A DNA stretch of 35,994 nucleotides from Deltaproteobacteria bacterium (lineage in GTDB: Bacteria > Myxococcota > JACRCW01), in contig JACRCW010000062.1 of assembly GCA_016218805.1 (NCBI GenBank), positions 1 through 35,994 on the forward strand, written 5' to 3'. Below the pieces are notes generated by a model. It saw nothing but the letters and a program-made list of their open reading frames with translations, made no database searches and was not told the DNA's origin. The stretch's first letter is position 1, and each line of letters opens with the position of its first letter. A program made the position numbers and the translations under genes. This document shows, in pieces, positions 1 to 8,687 of this stretch.

Positions 1-120
1 CGCCGCCCCTGTGCAGGCACACCCCATGGTGATATGAGCGCCTGCCTTTTCCGGCGGCCCATCCCGGACCTCGGGGTGACGTCGACGGGGGCGGTCCATC
101 ACAGGTCAGGGAGTCGCAGG

Positions 121-3100
121 ATGTCCAAGCTTCACCGAGCGCTCGCGTTGTGGATGGCCATGGCGTTGGTCGGCGGCCTGTTTGTGGCTGACGCGCACGC
201 CAAGGGCGGCAAGAAGCCCGCGGCCAAGAAGGAAGAACCCAAGGCCAAGAAGGACAGCGGCGACAAGAAGGCCGCGGCCAAGAAGGATGACAAGGCCGCT
301 GGCGACGACGCCGCCAAGTCCGACGAGGGCGGCGACAAGCCGGAGAAGGAGGCCAAGAAGGAGGAGATCCGCACCACGGGTCCCGCCAAGCTGCGCCGGC
401 CCACTTCGGAAAAGGACTTTGACCGCTCTGAAAAGGCCGACGCCAAGCGCGACGACCAGATCAAGACCATCAAGGACCTGCTCCCGTCCACGACGGACGC
501 CCAGACCAAGGGCGAACTCGTGTTCCGCCTGGCGGAGCTGTACTGGGACAAGAGCCGCTTTGTGCTGGACCAGGAGTACCGCGAGTACGAAAAGGTCATT
601 GAGAAGTGGCAGCAGAACGGGTCCAAGGGCAACGAGCCCGAGGTGGACCACAAGAAGTCCGAGGTCTTCAAGAAGCAGGCCCTGGCCAACTACTCCATCA
701 TCCTGGAGAAGTACCCGGACTACCCCCGCCGTGACGAAGTCCTCTACATCATGGCCTCCAACACCTACGAGGCCGGTAAGAAGGACAAAGCCATCCAGCA
801 CTACTGGGAGCTCATCAAGCAGTACCCGACGAGCGAGTACGTGGGTGACGCGTACCTGGCCATGGGCGAGCACTACTTCAACAGCAACGACGTCACCAAG
901 GCGCAGAAGGCGTTCAAGAAGGCGCTGGAGACCAAGAAGCCCAAGGTCTATTCGTACGCGCTCTACAAGCTGGCCTGGTGTGACTACAACCTGCAGGAAT
1001 GGGACGGCGCCCTCAAGAAGTTCAAGGAGGTGGTGAACTACTCAGACAAGCAGGCGGAGAAGGCCAAGAAGGCCGGCGTCAAGGACAATGACCCCATCCA
1101 GCTCAAGAGCGAAGCGCTGCAGGACATCACGCTCACGTTCTCCCACGTGGAAGCGGTGGACACCGCATATGACTACCTCAAGGAGAAGGGCGGCAATGAG
1201 AAGGCGCGCAAGCTGACCGGGAAGCTGGCCGGCTACTACATGGACCAGGGCAAGTATGACAGCGCCATCCAGACCTTCCGGCTGCTGATCAACTACTACC
1301 CGGAGGACCCGGACTGCCCGGATTTCCAGAGTTCCATCGTCGCGGCGTTCTTCAAGATGAACAAGCGGGACGAGATCCGCACCGAGGTCAAGCGCCTGGT
1401 GGAGCTGTACCGTCCCGGCACGCCGTGGTGGAAGAAGAACGAGAAGAACAAGCGCACGGTGGAGAAAGCCCGCGAGATTGCTGAGGAGCGCATGCGCGAG
1501 CTGGTGGTGGACACGCACGCCATCTACACCAAGCTCAAGAAGCAGGATGACGCCGAGCTGGCCCGGGACATGTACTCGGACTACCTCAAGGTGTTCCCGG
1601 ATTCCGAGCACGCCTACCGGCTGCGCTTCTTCTACGCGGAAATCCTGTGGGACCTGGGCGCCTGGCCCGAAGCCGCCACGCAGTACGACGTCACCGTCGA
1701 GAACGACGCCAAGAACAAGTACAAGGGCGACTACACGCGCCAGGCCGCGTACAACGCCATCCTGGCGTACGAGAAGATTGCCAAGGGCGAGAAGGGTGAG
1801 TTCAAGGCAGCCGGTGGCAAGGGCGCCAAGGGCAAGAAGGAAGACGTCAAGCGCAAGGAAGGTGAGGTCAGCTTCGGCACCGTCAAGCGCATCGACAAGA
1901 CCAAGAAGACCATTGACAAGGAAGAAATCCCGGAGAACGAGATCAAGCTGGCCGCCGCGTGTGACAAGTACGTCGTCGTGGTTCCTGTCACGGAGAAGAC
2001 CAGCAAGGAGCTCACTGACGAGCTGGTGCTGGTGAAGTTCAAGGCCGGCGCCATCTACCAGAACCGGTTCCACTTTGAGGAAGCGGCGGGGCGCTTTGAG
2101 GAGCTGATTGACCGCTGGCCCACGCACGAGTTTGCGCGCAAGGGCGCGGACCTCATCCTGGATTCCTGGGATTTCCGCGAGAACTGGACCGAGCTCAACC
2201 GCGTGGGACGGAAGTTCCAGAAGAACAAGACGCTGATGGCGGAGAAGGACTTCAGCGCGCGCGTGGACAAGTTTGTGGAGGGCTCCAGCTTCAAGGAGAT
2301 CCTGGTGCTCTACGACAAGGCCAAGAAGCTGGAGGACGAGCACAAGACCGAGGAGTCCACGCCGATGTTTGCGGACATTGCCACGCGGTTCATGGGCTTC
2401 CAGAAGGAGTTCCCCACGAGCCAGTTTGCGGACAAGGCCGTGTTCAACTCCGTGGTCATCTACGACAAGGCGGACAAGCTGGACCTGGCGGTGGACGCCG
2501 GCGAGCTGCTGCTCAAGCAGTACGAGAAGAGCGAGCAGGTCAAGCCCACCGTGTATCTCATTGCCCAGTTCCACGAGCGCATGGCGGAGTTCAAGAGCGC
2601 CGCCGAGTACTACGAGCGCTACGTCCAGAAGTACCCGAAGGAGAAGGAGGCGCCTGACGCGCTGTACAACGCGGCGCTGTTCCACCAGGGCATGGGCGAG
2701 CGCAAGAAGGCCGTGGAGCTGTACGGAAAGTACATCAAGGACTTCAAGGACCAGTCTGACGTGGCGGACGTGTACTGGAAGATCGCCCGCATCTACGAGG
2801 ACGACGGCGACCTCAAGCGCGCGGGCACGCTCTACAGCGAGTTTGAGAAGAACTATCCCAAGGCGCCCATCAACCGCATCATTGAGAGCCGCTACAACTT
2901 CATGCTGTCCCTGATGGCGGAGGGCAAGAAGCGCGAGGGCGACGTCAAGTCCCAGTGCGACGACATGCTCAAGCGCATCAGCAAGATGAAGGACGAGGTC
3001 AAGAAGGACAGCGTCATCCAGAAGGCCAACGCGCACTGTTCGTTCATGGCGCTGGAGCCGCGCTTCAACGAGTACATGGACATCAAGCTGGTCCTCCCCA

Positions 3101-3537
3101 TGGAGAAGCTGAAGAAGAACCTGGAGGCCAAGGCCACCAAGCTGGAGCAGCTCAAGAACGACTACACCGCCGTGCTGGCCATTGGTGACGGCGCCTGGGG
3201 CGTGGCCGCGCTGTACCGCGTGGCCGTGGTGCACCACGAGTTTGCCAAAGCGCTCAAGGAGAGCCCGGACCCGCCCAAGCTGAACATTGACCAGCTGGAG
3301 ATGTACCGCTCCGAGCTGGAGAGCCAGATCTTCCCCGTGGACGAGAAAGCCATTGCGGCGCTGGAGGCCGCGCTGGCCAAGGCGTTTGAACTGGGCATCT
3401 ACACGGAGTGGACGGCCAAGTGCCAAGACCTGCTCAAGGAATACAAGCCCAACGAGTTCCCGGCGGTGCACAACCTGCCGTTCTATTACTCGGACTTCTT
3501 CGCCGCGGTTCCCAAGGCGGACAAGGGAGGCAAGTGA
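121..3537 (+). CDS. gltD: GltD-like (AgmU) periplasmic TPR protein of the gliding machinery
   Basis: Large secreted TPR protein of 1138 aa. The ATG at 121 is preferred over the in-frame ATG at 34 because a purine-rich AGGGAG/CAGG stretch precedes it and it opens a good signal peptide (residues 1-27, ending ADAHA). Residues 28-80 are Lys/Ala-rich. The remainder is helical TPR-type sequence with repeated 'A..Y..Y...YP' signatures, interrupted by a Lys/Gly-rich insert near residues 553-585. In Myxococcus, GltD/AgmU is a periplasmic TPR component of the Agl-Glt gliding complex. The identification rests on size, architecture and the following gltE-F-G-H order rather than on a database search. It overlaps the next start by one base, so translational coupling with gltE is likely. 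A generic periplasmic TPR scaffold is the alternative. Confidence 0.8.
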   Translation: MSKLHRALALWMAMALVGGLFVADAHAKGGKKPAAKKEEPKAKKDSGDKKAAAKKDDKAAGDDAAKSDEGGDKPEKEAKKEEIRTTGPAKLRRPTSEKDFDRSEKADAKRDDQIKTIKDLLPSTTDAQTKGELVFRLAELYWDKSRFVLDQEYREYEKVIEKWQQNGSKGNEPEVDHKKSEVFKKQALANYSIILEKYPDYPRRDEVLYIMASNTYEAGKKDKAIQHYWELIKQYPTSEYVGDAYLAMGEHYFNSNDVTKAQKAFKKALETKKPKVYSYALYKLAWCDYNLQEWDGALKKFKEVVNYSDKQAEKAKKAGVKDNDPIQLKSEALQDITLTFSHVEAVDTAYDYLKEKGGNEKARKLTGKLAGYYMDQGKYDSAIQTFRLLINYYPEDPDCPDFQSSIVAAFFKMNKRDEIRTEVKRLVELYRPGTPWWKKNEKNKRTVEKAREIAEERMRELVVDTHAIYTKLKKQDDAELARDMYSDYLKVFPDSEHAYRLRFFYAEILWDLGAWPEAATQYDVTVENDAKNKYKGDYTRQAAYNAILAYEKIAKGEKGEFKAAGGKGAKGKKEDVKRKEGEVSFGTVKRIDKTKKTIDKEEIPENEIKLAAACDKYVVVVPVTEKTSKELTDELVLVKFKAGAIYQNRFHFEEAAGRFEELIDRWPTHEFARKGADLILDSWDFRENWTELNRVGRKFQKNKTLMAEKDFSARVDKFVEGSSFKEILVLYDKAKKLEDEHKTEESTPMFADIATRFMGFQKEFPTSQFADKAVFNSVVIYDKADKLDLAVDAGELLLKQYEKSEQVKPTVYLIAQFHERMAEFKSAAEYYERYVQKYPKEKEAPDALYNAALFHQGMGERKKAVELYGKYIKDFKDQSDVADVYWKIARIYEDDGDLKRAGTLYSEFEKNYPKAPINRIIESRYNFMLSLMAEGKKREGDVKSQCDDMLKRISKMKDEVKKDSVIQKANAHCSFMALEPRFNEYMDIKLVLPMEKLKKNLEAKATKLEQLKNDYTAVLAIGDGAWGVAALYRVAVVHHEFAKALKESPDPPKLNIDQLEMYRSELESQIFPVDEKAIAALEAALAKAFELGIYTEWTAKCQDLLKEYKPNEFPAVHNLPFYYSDFFAAVPKADKGGK

Positions 3538-5051
3538 TGCGCGGCGTGATGAGCGGCGTGATGAGAGGTTTGGGAGTGCTGGGCTGCGCGGGCCTGCTGG
3601 CGTGCGGCGGCGGCGGCGCGGAGCAGCGCCCCGACGAGAAGACCACCCAGGGCACGGGTGGGAAAAAGGAACTGACGCCCGAGCAGTGCGATGCACTCCG
3701 CCAGCAGGGCAAGCCCGTCCCGGCCTCCTGCCCGGAGGTGGTGCGCGAGCTGACCGCCAAGGAACTGGTCACCGAGGGCGACACGTTGGCGCAGAAGGGC
3801 GACTACACGCGCGCCCGCGAAAAGTACGAGGAGGCACTGCGCAAGGAACCGGACAACGTGGGCGCGGAGCTGCAGCTGGCCATTGCGTCCCACAAGCTGG
3901 GTGACCTGGACGCCGCGGAGAAGAGCTTCCGCATTGTCCTGGAGAAGCAGCCGGACAACAGCGATGTGCTGGCGGCGCTGGGCGGCATCTACAAGGACAA
4001 GGGAGAGTTCGAGCGCGGCATTGAGCTGTACAAGGGCGCACTCAAGAAGGACGAGTTCAACCCGACGCTGCTCAACAACCTCACCGTGCTGTACCGCGTG
4101 TCCAAGAAGTACCAGAAGGCTGAGGAGAGCGCGAAGAAGCTGTTGTCCCGCAATCCCAAGAACGTGGACGCGTACAAGAACCTTTCCATCATCTATTACG
4201 ACCAGAAGAAGTACGACCTGGCCGAGACGATCACCGCCAACGCGCTCAAGCTGGATCCCAAGGACGCCTCACTGTTCAACAACCGCGGCATGATCTGGGT
4301 GTCCAAGAGCCCGCCGCGCTACCCGGAAGCGCTGGTGTTCTTCAAGAAGGCGCTGGAGCTGGATGAGAACCACGTCAACGCGCGCATGAATATTGGGTCC
4401 ATTGCCCTGCACTACCGGGACTACGCCCTGGCTGAGACCATGTTCACCAAGGTCATTGAGAAGGAGCCACGCAACCAGGTGGCGCGCATGGGCCTGGCGT
4501 ACGCGCTGGCCGGCAAGCAGATGTCCAAGGAGGCGCTGGAGCAGTTGGACAAGGTGCTGGAGATTGACCCCAAGAACGGGGACGCCATGATGCACCAGGC
4601 GGAGGTCTTTGAGACGCAGCTGTCAGACTATGACAAGGCCAAGGCCGCCTGCGAGCGCTACAAGGCCACGCGCGAGAACATTGCCAAGGATGACCCGGTC
4701 CACGCGACGCTGGAGCGCCTGCAGAAGAACATTGAGATGCAGGCCAAGGCGGCCGAGCGCGCCAAGAAGGCCAAGGAGGCGGCCGAGGCGCGCAAGAAGG
4801 CGGCGGCCGAGGACGCGGCCAAGAAGGCGGAGGAGGAGAAGAAGGCGGCGGAGGAAGCCGCCAAGCAGCCCGCCCCACCCGCTGAAGGCCAGCCCGCCCC
4901 GGCGCCCGCGCCAGCCCCAACCGGAGATCCGGCCGGGGCCCCCGCCCCTGCTCCCGCGCCCGCCCCCGAAGCGGCCCCCGCCCCCGCCCCGGCCCCCGAG
5001 GGCGCCGACAAGCCCCCCGCCGACGCGGAACCCGCACCCCCGCCTCCCTGA
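3537..5051 (+). CDS. gltE: GltE-like (AglT) outer-membrane TPR lipoprotein
   Basis: Lipoprotein of 504 aa. The start at 3537 overlaps the gltD stop (TGATG) and has AGGGAGG about 8 bases upstream; in-frame ATGs at 3549 and 3561 are weaker choices. The signal peptide ends in lipobox LLAC with Cys23. Residues about 78-400 are consecutive TPR units ('A...Y..AL...P'). Residues about 400-443 form a Lys/Ala/Glu-rich probable coiled coil, and the last 60 residues are a Pro/Ala-rich tail that could span the periplasm or cell wall. In Myxococcus, GltE/AglT is an outer-membrane TPR lipoprotein that works with GltD. Family assignment is by architecture and gene order. Confidence 0.78.
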   Translation: MRGVMSGVMRGLGVLGCAGLLACGGGGAEQRPDEKTTQGTGGKKELTPEQCDALRQQGKPVPASCPEVVRELTAKELVTEGDTLAQKGDYTRAREKYEEALRKEPDNVGAELQLAIASHKLGDLDAAEKSFRIVLEKQPDNSDVLAALGGIYKDKGEFERGIELYKGALKKDEFNPTLLNNLTVLYRVSKKYQKAEESAKKLLSRNPKNVDAYKNLSIIYYDQKKYDLAETITANALKLDPKDASLFNNRGMIWVSKSPPRYPEALVFFKKALELDENHVNARMNIGSIALHYRDYALAETMFTKVIEKEPRNQVARMGLAYALAGKQMSKEALEQLDKVLEIDPKNGDAMMHQAEVFETQLSDYDKAKAACERYKATRENIAKDDPVHATLERLQKNIEMQAKAAERAKKAKEAAEARKKAAAEDAAKKAEEEKKAAEEAAKQPAPPAEGQPAPAPAPAPTGDPAGAPAPAPAPAPEAAPAPAPAPEGADKPPADAEPAPPPP

Positions 5052-5089
5052 GCGGGCGGTCTTCCCCATAGACAACCCGGTTGCGCAGT

Positions 5090-5103
5090 CGGTCATCTGA
5101 CCG
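5090..5103. repeat. 14-bp inverted repeat downstream of gltE
   Basis: Perfect 6-bp arms (CGGTCA/TGACCG) around a 2-base centre, 39 bases after the gltE stop. It could be an operator half-site pair or a small hairpin. No regulator is identifiable from the window. Confidence 0.4.
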
Positions 5104-5150
5104 ATGCTTTGACGCGGCGTGCAACCCACACCGTTTTCTCGTCGTCACCG

Positions 5151-5177
5151 GGGCCTGCGCCGATCATGCGCAGGCCC
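5151..5177. repeat. Strong 10-bp stem hairpin between gltE and gltF
   Basis: Perfect 10-bp arms GGGCCTGCGC and GCGCAGGCCC enclose a 7-base loop. No T-tract follows, so it is not a textbook intrinsic terminator, but it may slow or end gltDE transcription or protect an mRNA 3' end. A 12-bp palindrome, CCGGGATCCCGG, lies just downstream at 5185-5196. Confidence 0.5.
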
Positions 5178-5198
5178 GGGAACTCCGGGATCCCGGTG

Positions 5199-5227
5199 TT
5201 GTCTGTTGTGCTTGAACCACCTATAAG
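5199..5227 (+). promoter_or_regulatory. Putative sigma70-type promoter for gltF-gltG
   Basis: TTGTCT at 5199-5204, a 17-base spacer, then TATAAG at 5222-5227. It lies 42 bases before the gltF ATG and directly after the hairpin and palindrome. The matches and spacing are good for a housekeeping promoter, and the segment is less GC-rich than its surroundings. Its placement suggests gltF onward can be transcribed independently of gltDE. No transcript data are available here. Confidence 0.5.
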
Positions 5228-5269
5228 CCGCCGGTCCCCGGCGTCCCCGGGTGGCGGTGGAGGTTGGCA

Positions 5270-5533
5270 ATGGCGCGTGCAGTGGGTGGCTTCCTTGTGG
5301 CGGGGCTGCTGCTAGCCTGGGGCAGTCCGGTGGTGGCCCAGGAACAGGAGAGCGACAAGGTGGTGTACAAGAAGAAGACGGTGATTGATTTCTCCGACGT
5401 CACCATTGAGGGTGAACTGGTCAAGCCGGAAGGCAGCTACATTGTGAACCGCAAGAAGACCAAGTTCCGCAACCTCATCAAGATCCGCGGCCATTTCCGC
5501 CCCGAGCTGAGCCGGTCCGTGGACGCCCTCTGA
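5270..5533 (+). CDS. gltF: GltF-like small secreted protein
   Basis: Secreted protein of 87 aa. The ATG at 5270 has GGAGG six bases upstream; a TTG at 5264 lies within this ribosome-binding region and is rejected. The signal peptide ends at VVAQ (about residue 24). The mature part is about 63 residues, highly charged, with no membrane segment and no Cys. The position between GltE-like and GltG-like genes matches gltF of Myxococcus, whose biochemical role is poorly defined. Identification is mainly by synteny and small secreted size. Confidence 0.65.
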   Translation: MARAVGGFLVAGLLLAWGSPVVAQEQESDKVVYKKKTVIDFSDVTIEGELVKPEGSYIVNRKKTKFRNLIKIRGHFRPELSRSVDAL

Positions 5534-5597
5534 GGCGGACAAAGGGACCCCAGTTTTTCATCCGTCTCGGACCTCTTCCCACACTGAAGGCGCAACC

Positions 5598-7544
5598 ATG
5601 AGCAGCACGAAAGTCGTCCCCGTCAGCATCACCGTCTTCCCGCCCAAGGGAACCCAGCGGGACGTGGAGTTCCAGCAGGAATCCATCATGGTGGGCACCG
5701 GGGCCACCGCGCACCTCAAGCTGGAGGACTCCGAGGCGTCCAGCGTGCACTGCATGCTGAAGCTCAAGGGTGACAGCCTGTTTGTCATGGACCTGGGGTC
5801 CGACAACGGGACCACGGTGGGCGGCAAGGACGTGGAGGGCGAGACCAAGCTGCAGGACGGCGCCGAGCTGGCCGTGGGCAAGACGCGCTTGGTGGTGCAC
5901 TTTGGCGGGCACGTGGCGGACGCGGCCACGGTGCCCATCCGCAAGGGCAGCAAGGATGACGAGCCCGCACAGGTGGACACGCGCGCGTACGCGTCCGGGG
6001 GGGACGAGGCCACTGAGCCCGTCCGCGAGGTGACCCCGCCGCCGGCGAAGAAGGAAGCCAAGAAGGAGGCGAAGAAGGAGACCAAGAAGGCCGCCCCCGC
6101 CCCTGAGGAGAAGAAGGAGGCCGCCCCGCCGCCGCTCAAGAAGAAGGAGGCGCCCAGGCCCACGCACGCCCCCGTGGTGCAGGACGGCCTGAGCCACCTG
6201 GCGCGTGAGATGCTGGAGCGCGACCTCCCCACCGACGAGAAGCCGGAGCCCAACAACCGGATGCTGGAAGTGGTCCTGATCTGGAAGGACACCGTCATTG
6301 AAGTGCGCCACGCGGCGTTTGGCGCCGAGGTCACGCTGGGCACGCTGGGCGAGGTGACCTTCCGCATGAGCGCGGAGGGCTGGGGCAGCGGTGACAGCGC
6401 GGTGCTGGTCAAGGGCGACGGCAGCGTGAACATCCCGCCCGGTGGCAGCGGCGTGGTGTATTCGGGCGGCCAGTCACAGAAGCGGGACGGCAGCTTCCGC
6501 CTGGAGATGGGCGAGCGCGGCGCGGTCACCCTGGGCGACGTGACGTTCATGATGCAGTGGGTGGCCCGCAGCAAGGTCGTGTCGACGGCCGGCTGGAAGA
6601 CGGTGGACTTCTACTTCCAGAAGATCCTCATCGGGACCATTGCGGCGCACGTGCTGCTGTTCTTCATTTTCCAGCTCACCCCCATGGACCCGGATGCCAT
6701 GGCGGATGACCTGTTCAAGAACCCCAACGCGTTTGCCAAGCTCATCCTGAAGCCGGATGAGCTGATGAAGAAGAAGAAGAAGGATGACCTGGCGGGCAAG
6801 AAGGGCGGCGCCAAGCACAAGGACAAGGAAGGCAAGTTTGGGAAGAAGGAGGCCAAGCAGAAGGAGGCCGCGTCTTCCAAGAAGGGCGCCCCCGTGGTTG
6901 ACCCCAACAAACGGGAGAAGGACCGCCAGATTGCCTTCAACTCCGGCGTGCTGGGGATCCTGAAGAACAACAAGGGCGCGGTGTCCAACGTGTTTGGCCC
7001 CGGCGGCCTGGGGACAGGCATCAACAACGCACTGGGTGGCCTCAACGGCACGTCCATGGGTGACGCGGGCGGCGCTGGCGGCCTGGGCACGCGCGGTACG
7101 GGCCCGGGCGGCGGCGGCAACGCGCTGGGCATTGGCGGGCTGGGGTCCGGCACCGGCCGCGGCAGCGGCGGCCAGGGGGACATTGACCTGGGCGGGCGCG
7201 GCAAGTCCGGCACCAAGATCACGCCGGGCAAGACCATTGTGGAGGGCGGTCTATCCAAGGAGGAGATCGGCCGGGTGATCCGGCGGTACCTCAGCCAGAT
7301 CAAGTACTGCTACGAGAAAGAGCTCACGCGGAACCCCAACCTGGCGGGCAAGGTGGTCACCAGCTTCACCATTGGCGGCACGGGCAAGGTCAGCGAATGC
7401 AACGTGGCGGAGACCAGCCTGAACGACGAGACGGTGGAGAACTGCGTGGTGAAGATCATCCAGCGCATCCAGTTCCCGGCGCCCAAGGGCGGCGGCATTG
7501 TGCTGGTTTCCTACCCGTTCATCTTCCAGTCCTCCGGCCAGTGA
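5598..7544 (+). CDS. gltG: GltG-like (PglI) inner-membrane FHA / TonB-like protein
   Basis: Protein of 648 aa with GAAGG seven bases before the ATG. Domain order: FHA-like domain (residues about 8-105, with H51 and DLGSDNGT around N70), Lys/Ala/Pro-rich linker, a second beta-rich segment (about 225-325), one membrane span (about 343-363), a Lys-rich stretch (about 388-440), a Gly-rich flexible segment (about 464-540), and a C-terminal AgmX/PglI-type TonB-like domain (about 550-648) with Cys residues in KYCYE, SECNV and VENCV. This is the expected layout for GltG, which links cytoplasm, inner membrane and periplasm in the gliding complex. The FHA-like domain lacks the usual Arg residues (see findings). 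Confidence 0.85.
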   Translation: MSSTKVVPVSITVFPPKGTQRDVEFQQESIMVGTGATAHLKLEDSEASSVHCMLKLKGDSLFVMDLGSDNGTTVGGKDVEGETKLQDGAELAVGKTRLVVHFGGHVADAATVPIRKGSKDDEPAQVDTRAYASGGDEATEPVREVTPPPAKKEAKKEAKKETKKAAPAPEEKKEAAPPPLKKKEAPRPTHAPVVQDGLSHLAREMLERDLPTDEKPEPNNRMLEVVLIWKDTVIEVRHAAFGAEVTLGTLGEVTFRMSAEGWGSGDSAVLVKGDGSVNIPPGGSGVVYSGGQSQKRDGSFRLEMGERGAVTLGDVTFMMQWVARSKVVSTAGWKTVDFYFQKILIGTIAAHVLLFFIFQLTPMDPDAMADDLFKNPNAFAKLILKPDELMKKKKKDDLAGKKGGAKHKDKEGKFGKKEAKQKEAASSKKGAPVVDPNKREKDRQIAFNSGVLGILKNNKGAVSNVFGPGGLGTGINNALGGLNGTSMGDAGGAGGLGTRGTGPGGGGNALGIGGLGSGTGRGSGGQGDIDLGGRGKSGTKITPGKTIVEGGLSKEEIGRVIRRYLSQIKYCYEKELTRNPNLAGKVVTSFTIGGTGKVSECNVAETSLNDETVENCVVKIIQRIQFPAPKGGGIVLVSYPFIFQSSGQ

Positions 7545-7575
7545 GCTGACAAGGGACGGGGCAGGCGCAGTGGCA

Positions 7576-7603
7576 CGGCGGGCGGGGGCAACCCCGCCCG
7601 TCG
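7576..7603 (+). terminator. GC-rich hairpin between gltG and gltH
   Basis: A 12-bp stem (CGGCGGGCGGGG with CCCCGCCCGTCG, one G-U pair) and a short loop begin 31 bases after the gltG stop, followed by CGTTTCC. The T-run is only three bases, so this may be a weak terminator or attenuator lowering gltH expression relative to gltG. Confidence 0.45.
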
Positions 7604-7715
7604 CGTTTCCGGGCCCGGCGCTGACGCGCCCCGGCGAGCATCCCCACCAACACCCTTTGCCGCCGCACCGACCTGAGGTATGAGCCGACCGCTTTTGCCG
7701 AGGACATCCGCCGCC

Positions 7716-8678
7716 ATGCTCAAGCCCTTTGTGAACGCCGCCGTGGTGTTGTCGCTTCTTGCCCCCGTTGCGCTGCAGGCGCAGGAGGAGGGCGCCGCGG
7801 AGGAAGAGGCGCCCGCCCAGACAGGGCCGCGGCAGGCCAAGGCGGAGAAGGAGGCCCAGACGGCCGTGACGGACGTGGTGGGCTACAAGTTCCCGCGCGG
7901 CATCTACACCACGGCGGACCTGGGCGTGTTCTGGCGCTACCTGGGGTTTGCGGACACGGGCGGCAACAACCAGTGCTACCGCTGCCGGTACCCCACGTAC
8001 TTCGTCTCCAACGCGCAGCCGTTCATCGGCATCTCGGTGGGGTATGACATCCTGCCCACCATCTTTGACTTCATGCCCAACGTGAAGGTCCCGGACATCG
8101 TCAAGCGGTTTGGCATCAGCGCGCAGATGAACCTGGGAACGGGCTACGTGGCCAACGCGGCGCCGTGGTCCGCCGCGCGCTCCAACACCCTGGGCACCAA
8201 GGCGCGCCCCGAAGAGAGCCCCAAGGACCACGCCATCCTGATGGCGCACCCGTCCCTGTTGTTCAACTTTGTGCCGCCGCCGTTTGAACGCGTGGTGCTG
8301 GAGGCGCGGGTGTTTGCCGGCCTGTCAGCGTTCACGCCCAGCGTGCAGCGCATTGAGGGGCGCAAGAACCAGGGACCGCTGGCGGACCCCAACTGGTGGC
8401 TGGGGACGTTTGGCATCAACAGCGGCTTTGGGCTGTCCTTCAAGTACATGACGCTGCTGACCAACTTTGTCGTCGGCAGTGACCTGGCCATGTACCACAT
8501 CCTCAGCCCCGGCTACGGGACGGAGTTCTTCATCCCGCCCGTGGGGCGGCGCATTGATGCCACGGACTGCGCGCCGTCCTACGCGGGCGTGTGCAGCAAG
8601 AACGGCAAGACCAACCTGCTGCTGCCGGTGTCCATGGCCACGTCATTCTCCCCCATCATCATCAAGTACGTGTTCTGA
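7716..8678 (+). CDS. gltH: GltH-like outer-membrane beta-barrel candidate
   Basis: Secreted protein of 320 aa. The ATG at 7716 is chosen because GAGGA lies about 11 bases upstream and a clean signal peptide (ending ALQAQ, about residue 23) starts there. The in-frame ATG at 7680 has its purine run only one base away. After a Glu/Ala-rich segment the sequence alternates polar and aromatic or aliphatic residues, as in beta strands. It contains a CYRC pair and ends in Phe, the usual last residue of outer-membrane barrels. Its position after gltG matches gltH of Myxococcus, an outer-membrane component of the gliding machinery. Assignment is by synteny plus barrel-like features. Confidence 0.68.
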   Translation: MLKPFVNAAVVLSLLAPVALQAQEEGAAEEEAPAQTGPRQAKAEKEAQTAVTDVVGYKFPRGIYTTADLGVFWRYLGFADTGGNNQCYRCRYPTYFVSNAQPFIGISVGYDILPTIFDFMPNVKVPDIVKRFGISAQMNLGTGYVANAAPWSAARSNTLGTKARPEESPKDHAILMAHPSLLFNFVPPPFERVVLEARVFAGLSAFTPSVQRIEGRKNQGPLADPNWWLGTFGINSGFGLSFKYMTLLTNFVVGSDLAMYHILSPGYGTEFFIPPVGRRIDATDCAPSYAGVCSKNGKTNLLLPVSMATSFSPIIIKYVF

Positions 8679-8687
8679 GCCGCCGTC

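Noticed and set aside
1042..3696. Long - strand open frame of 884 codons opposite gltD
   Set aside because: It is a Leu/Val-rich shadow of the Lys/Glu-rich gltD codons and has no ribosome-binding site or recognisable domain.
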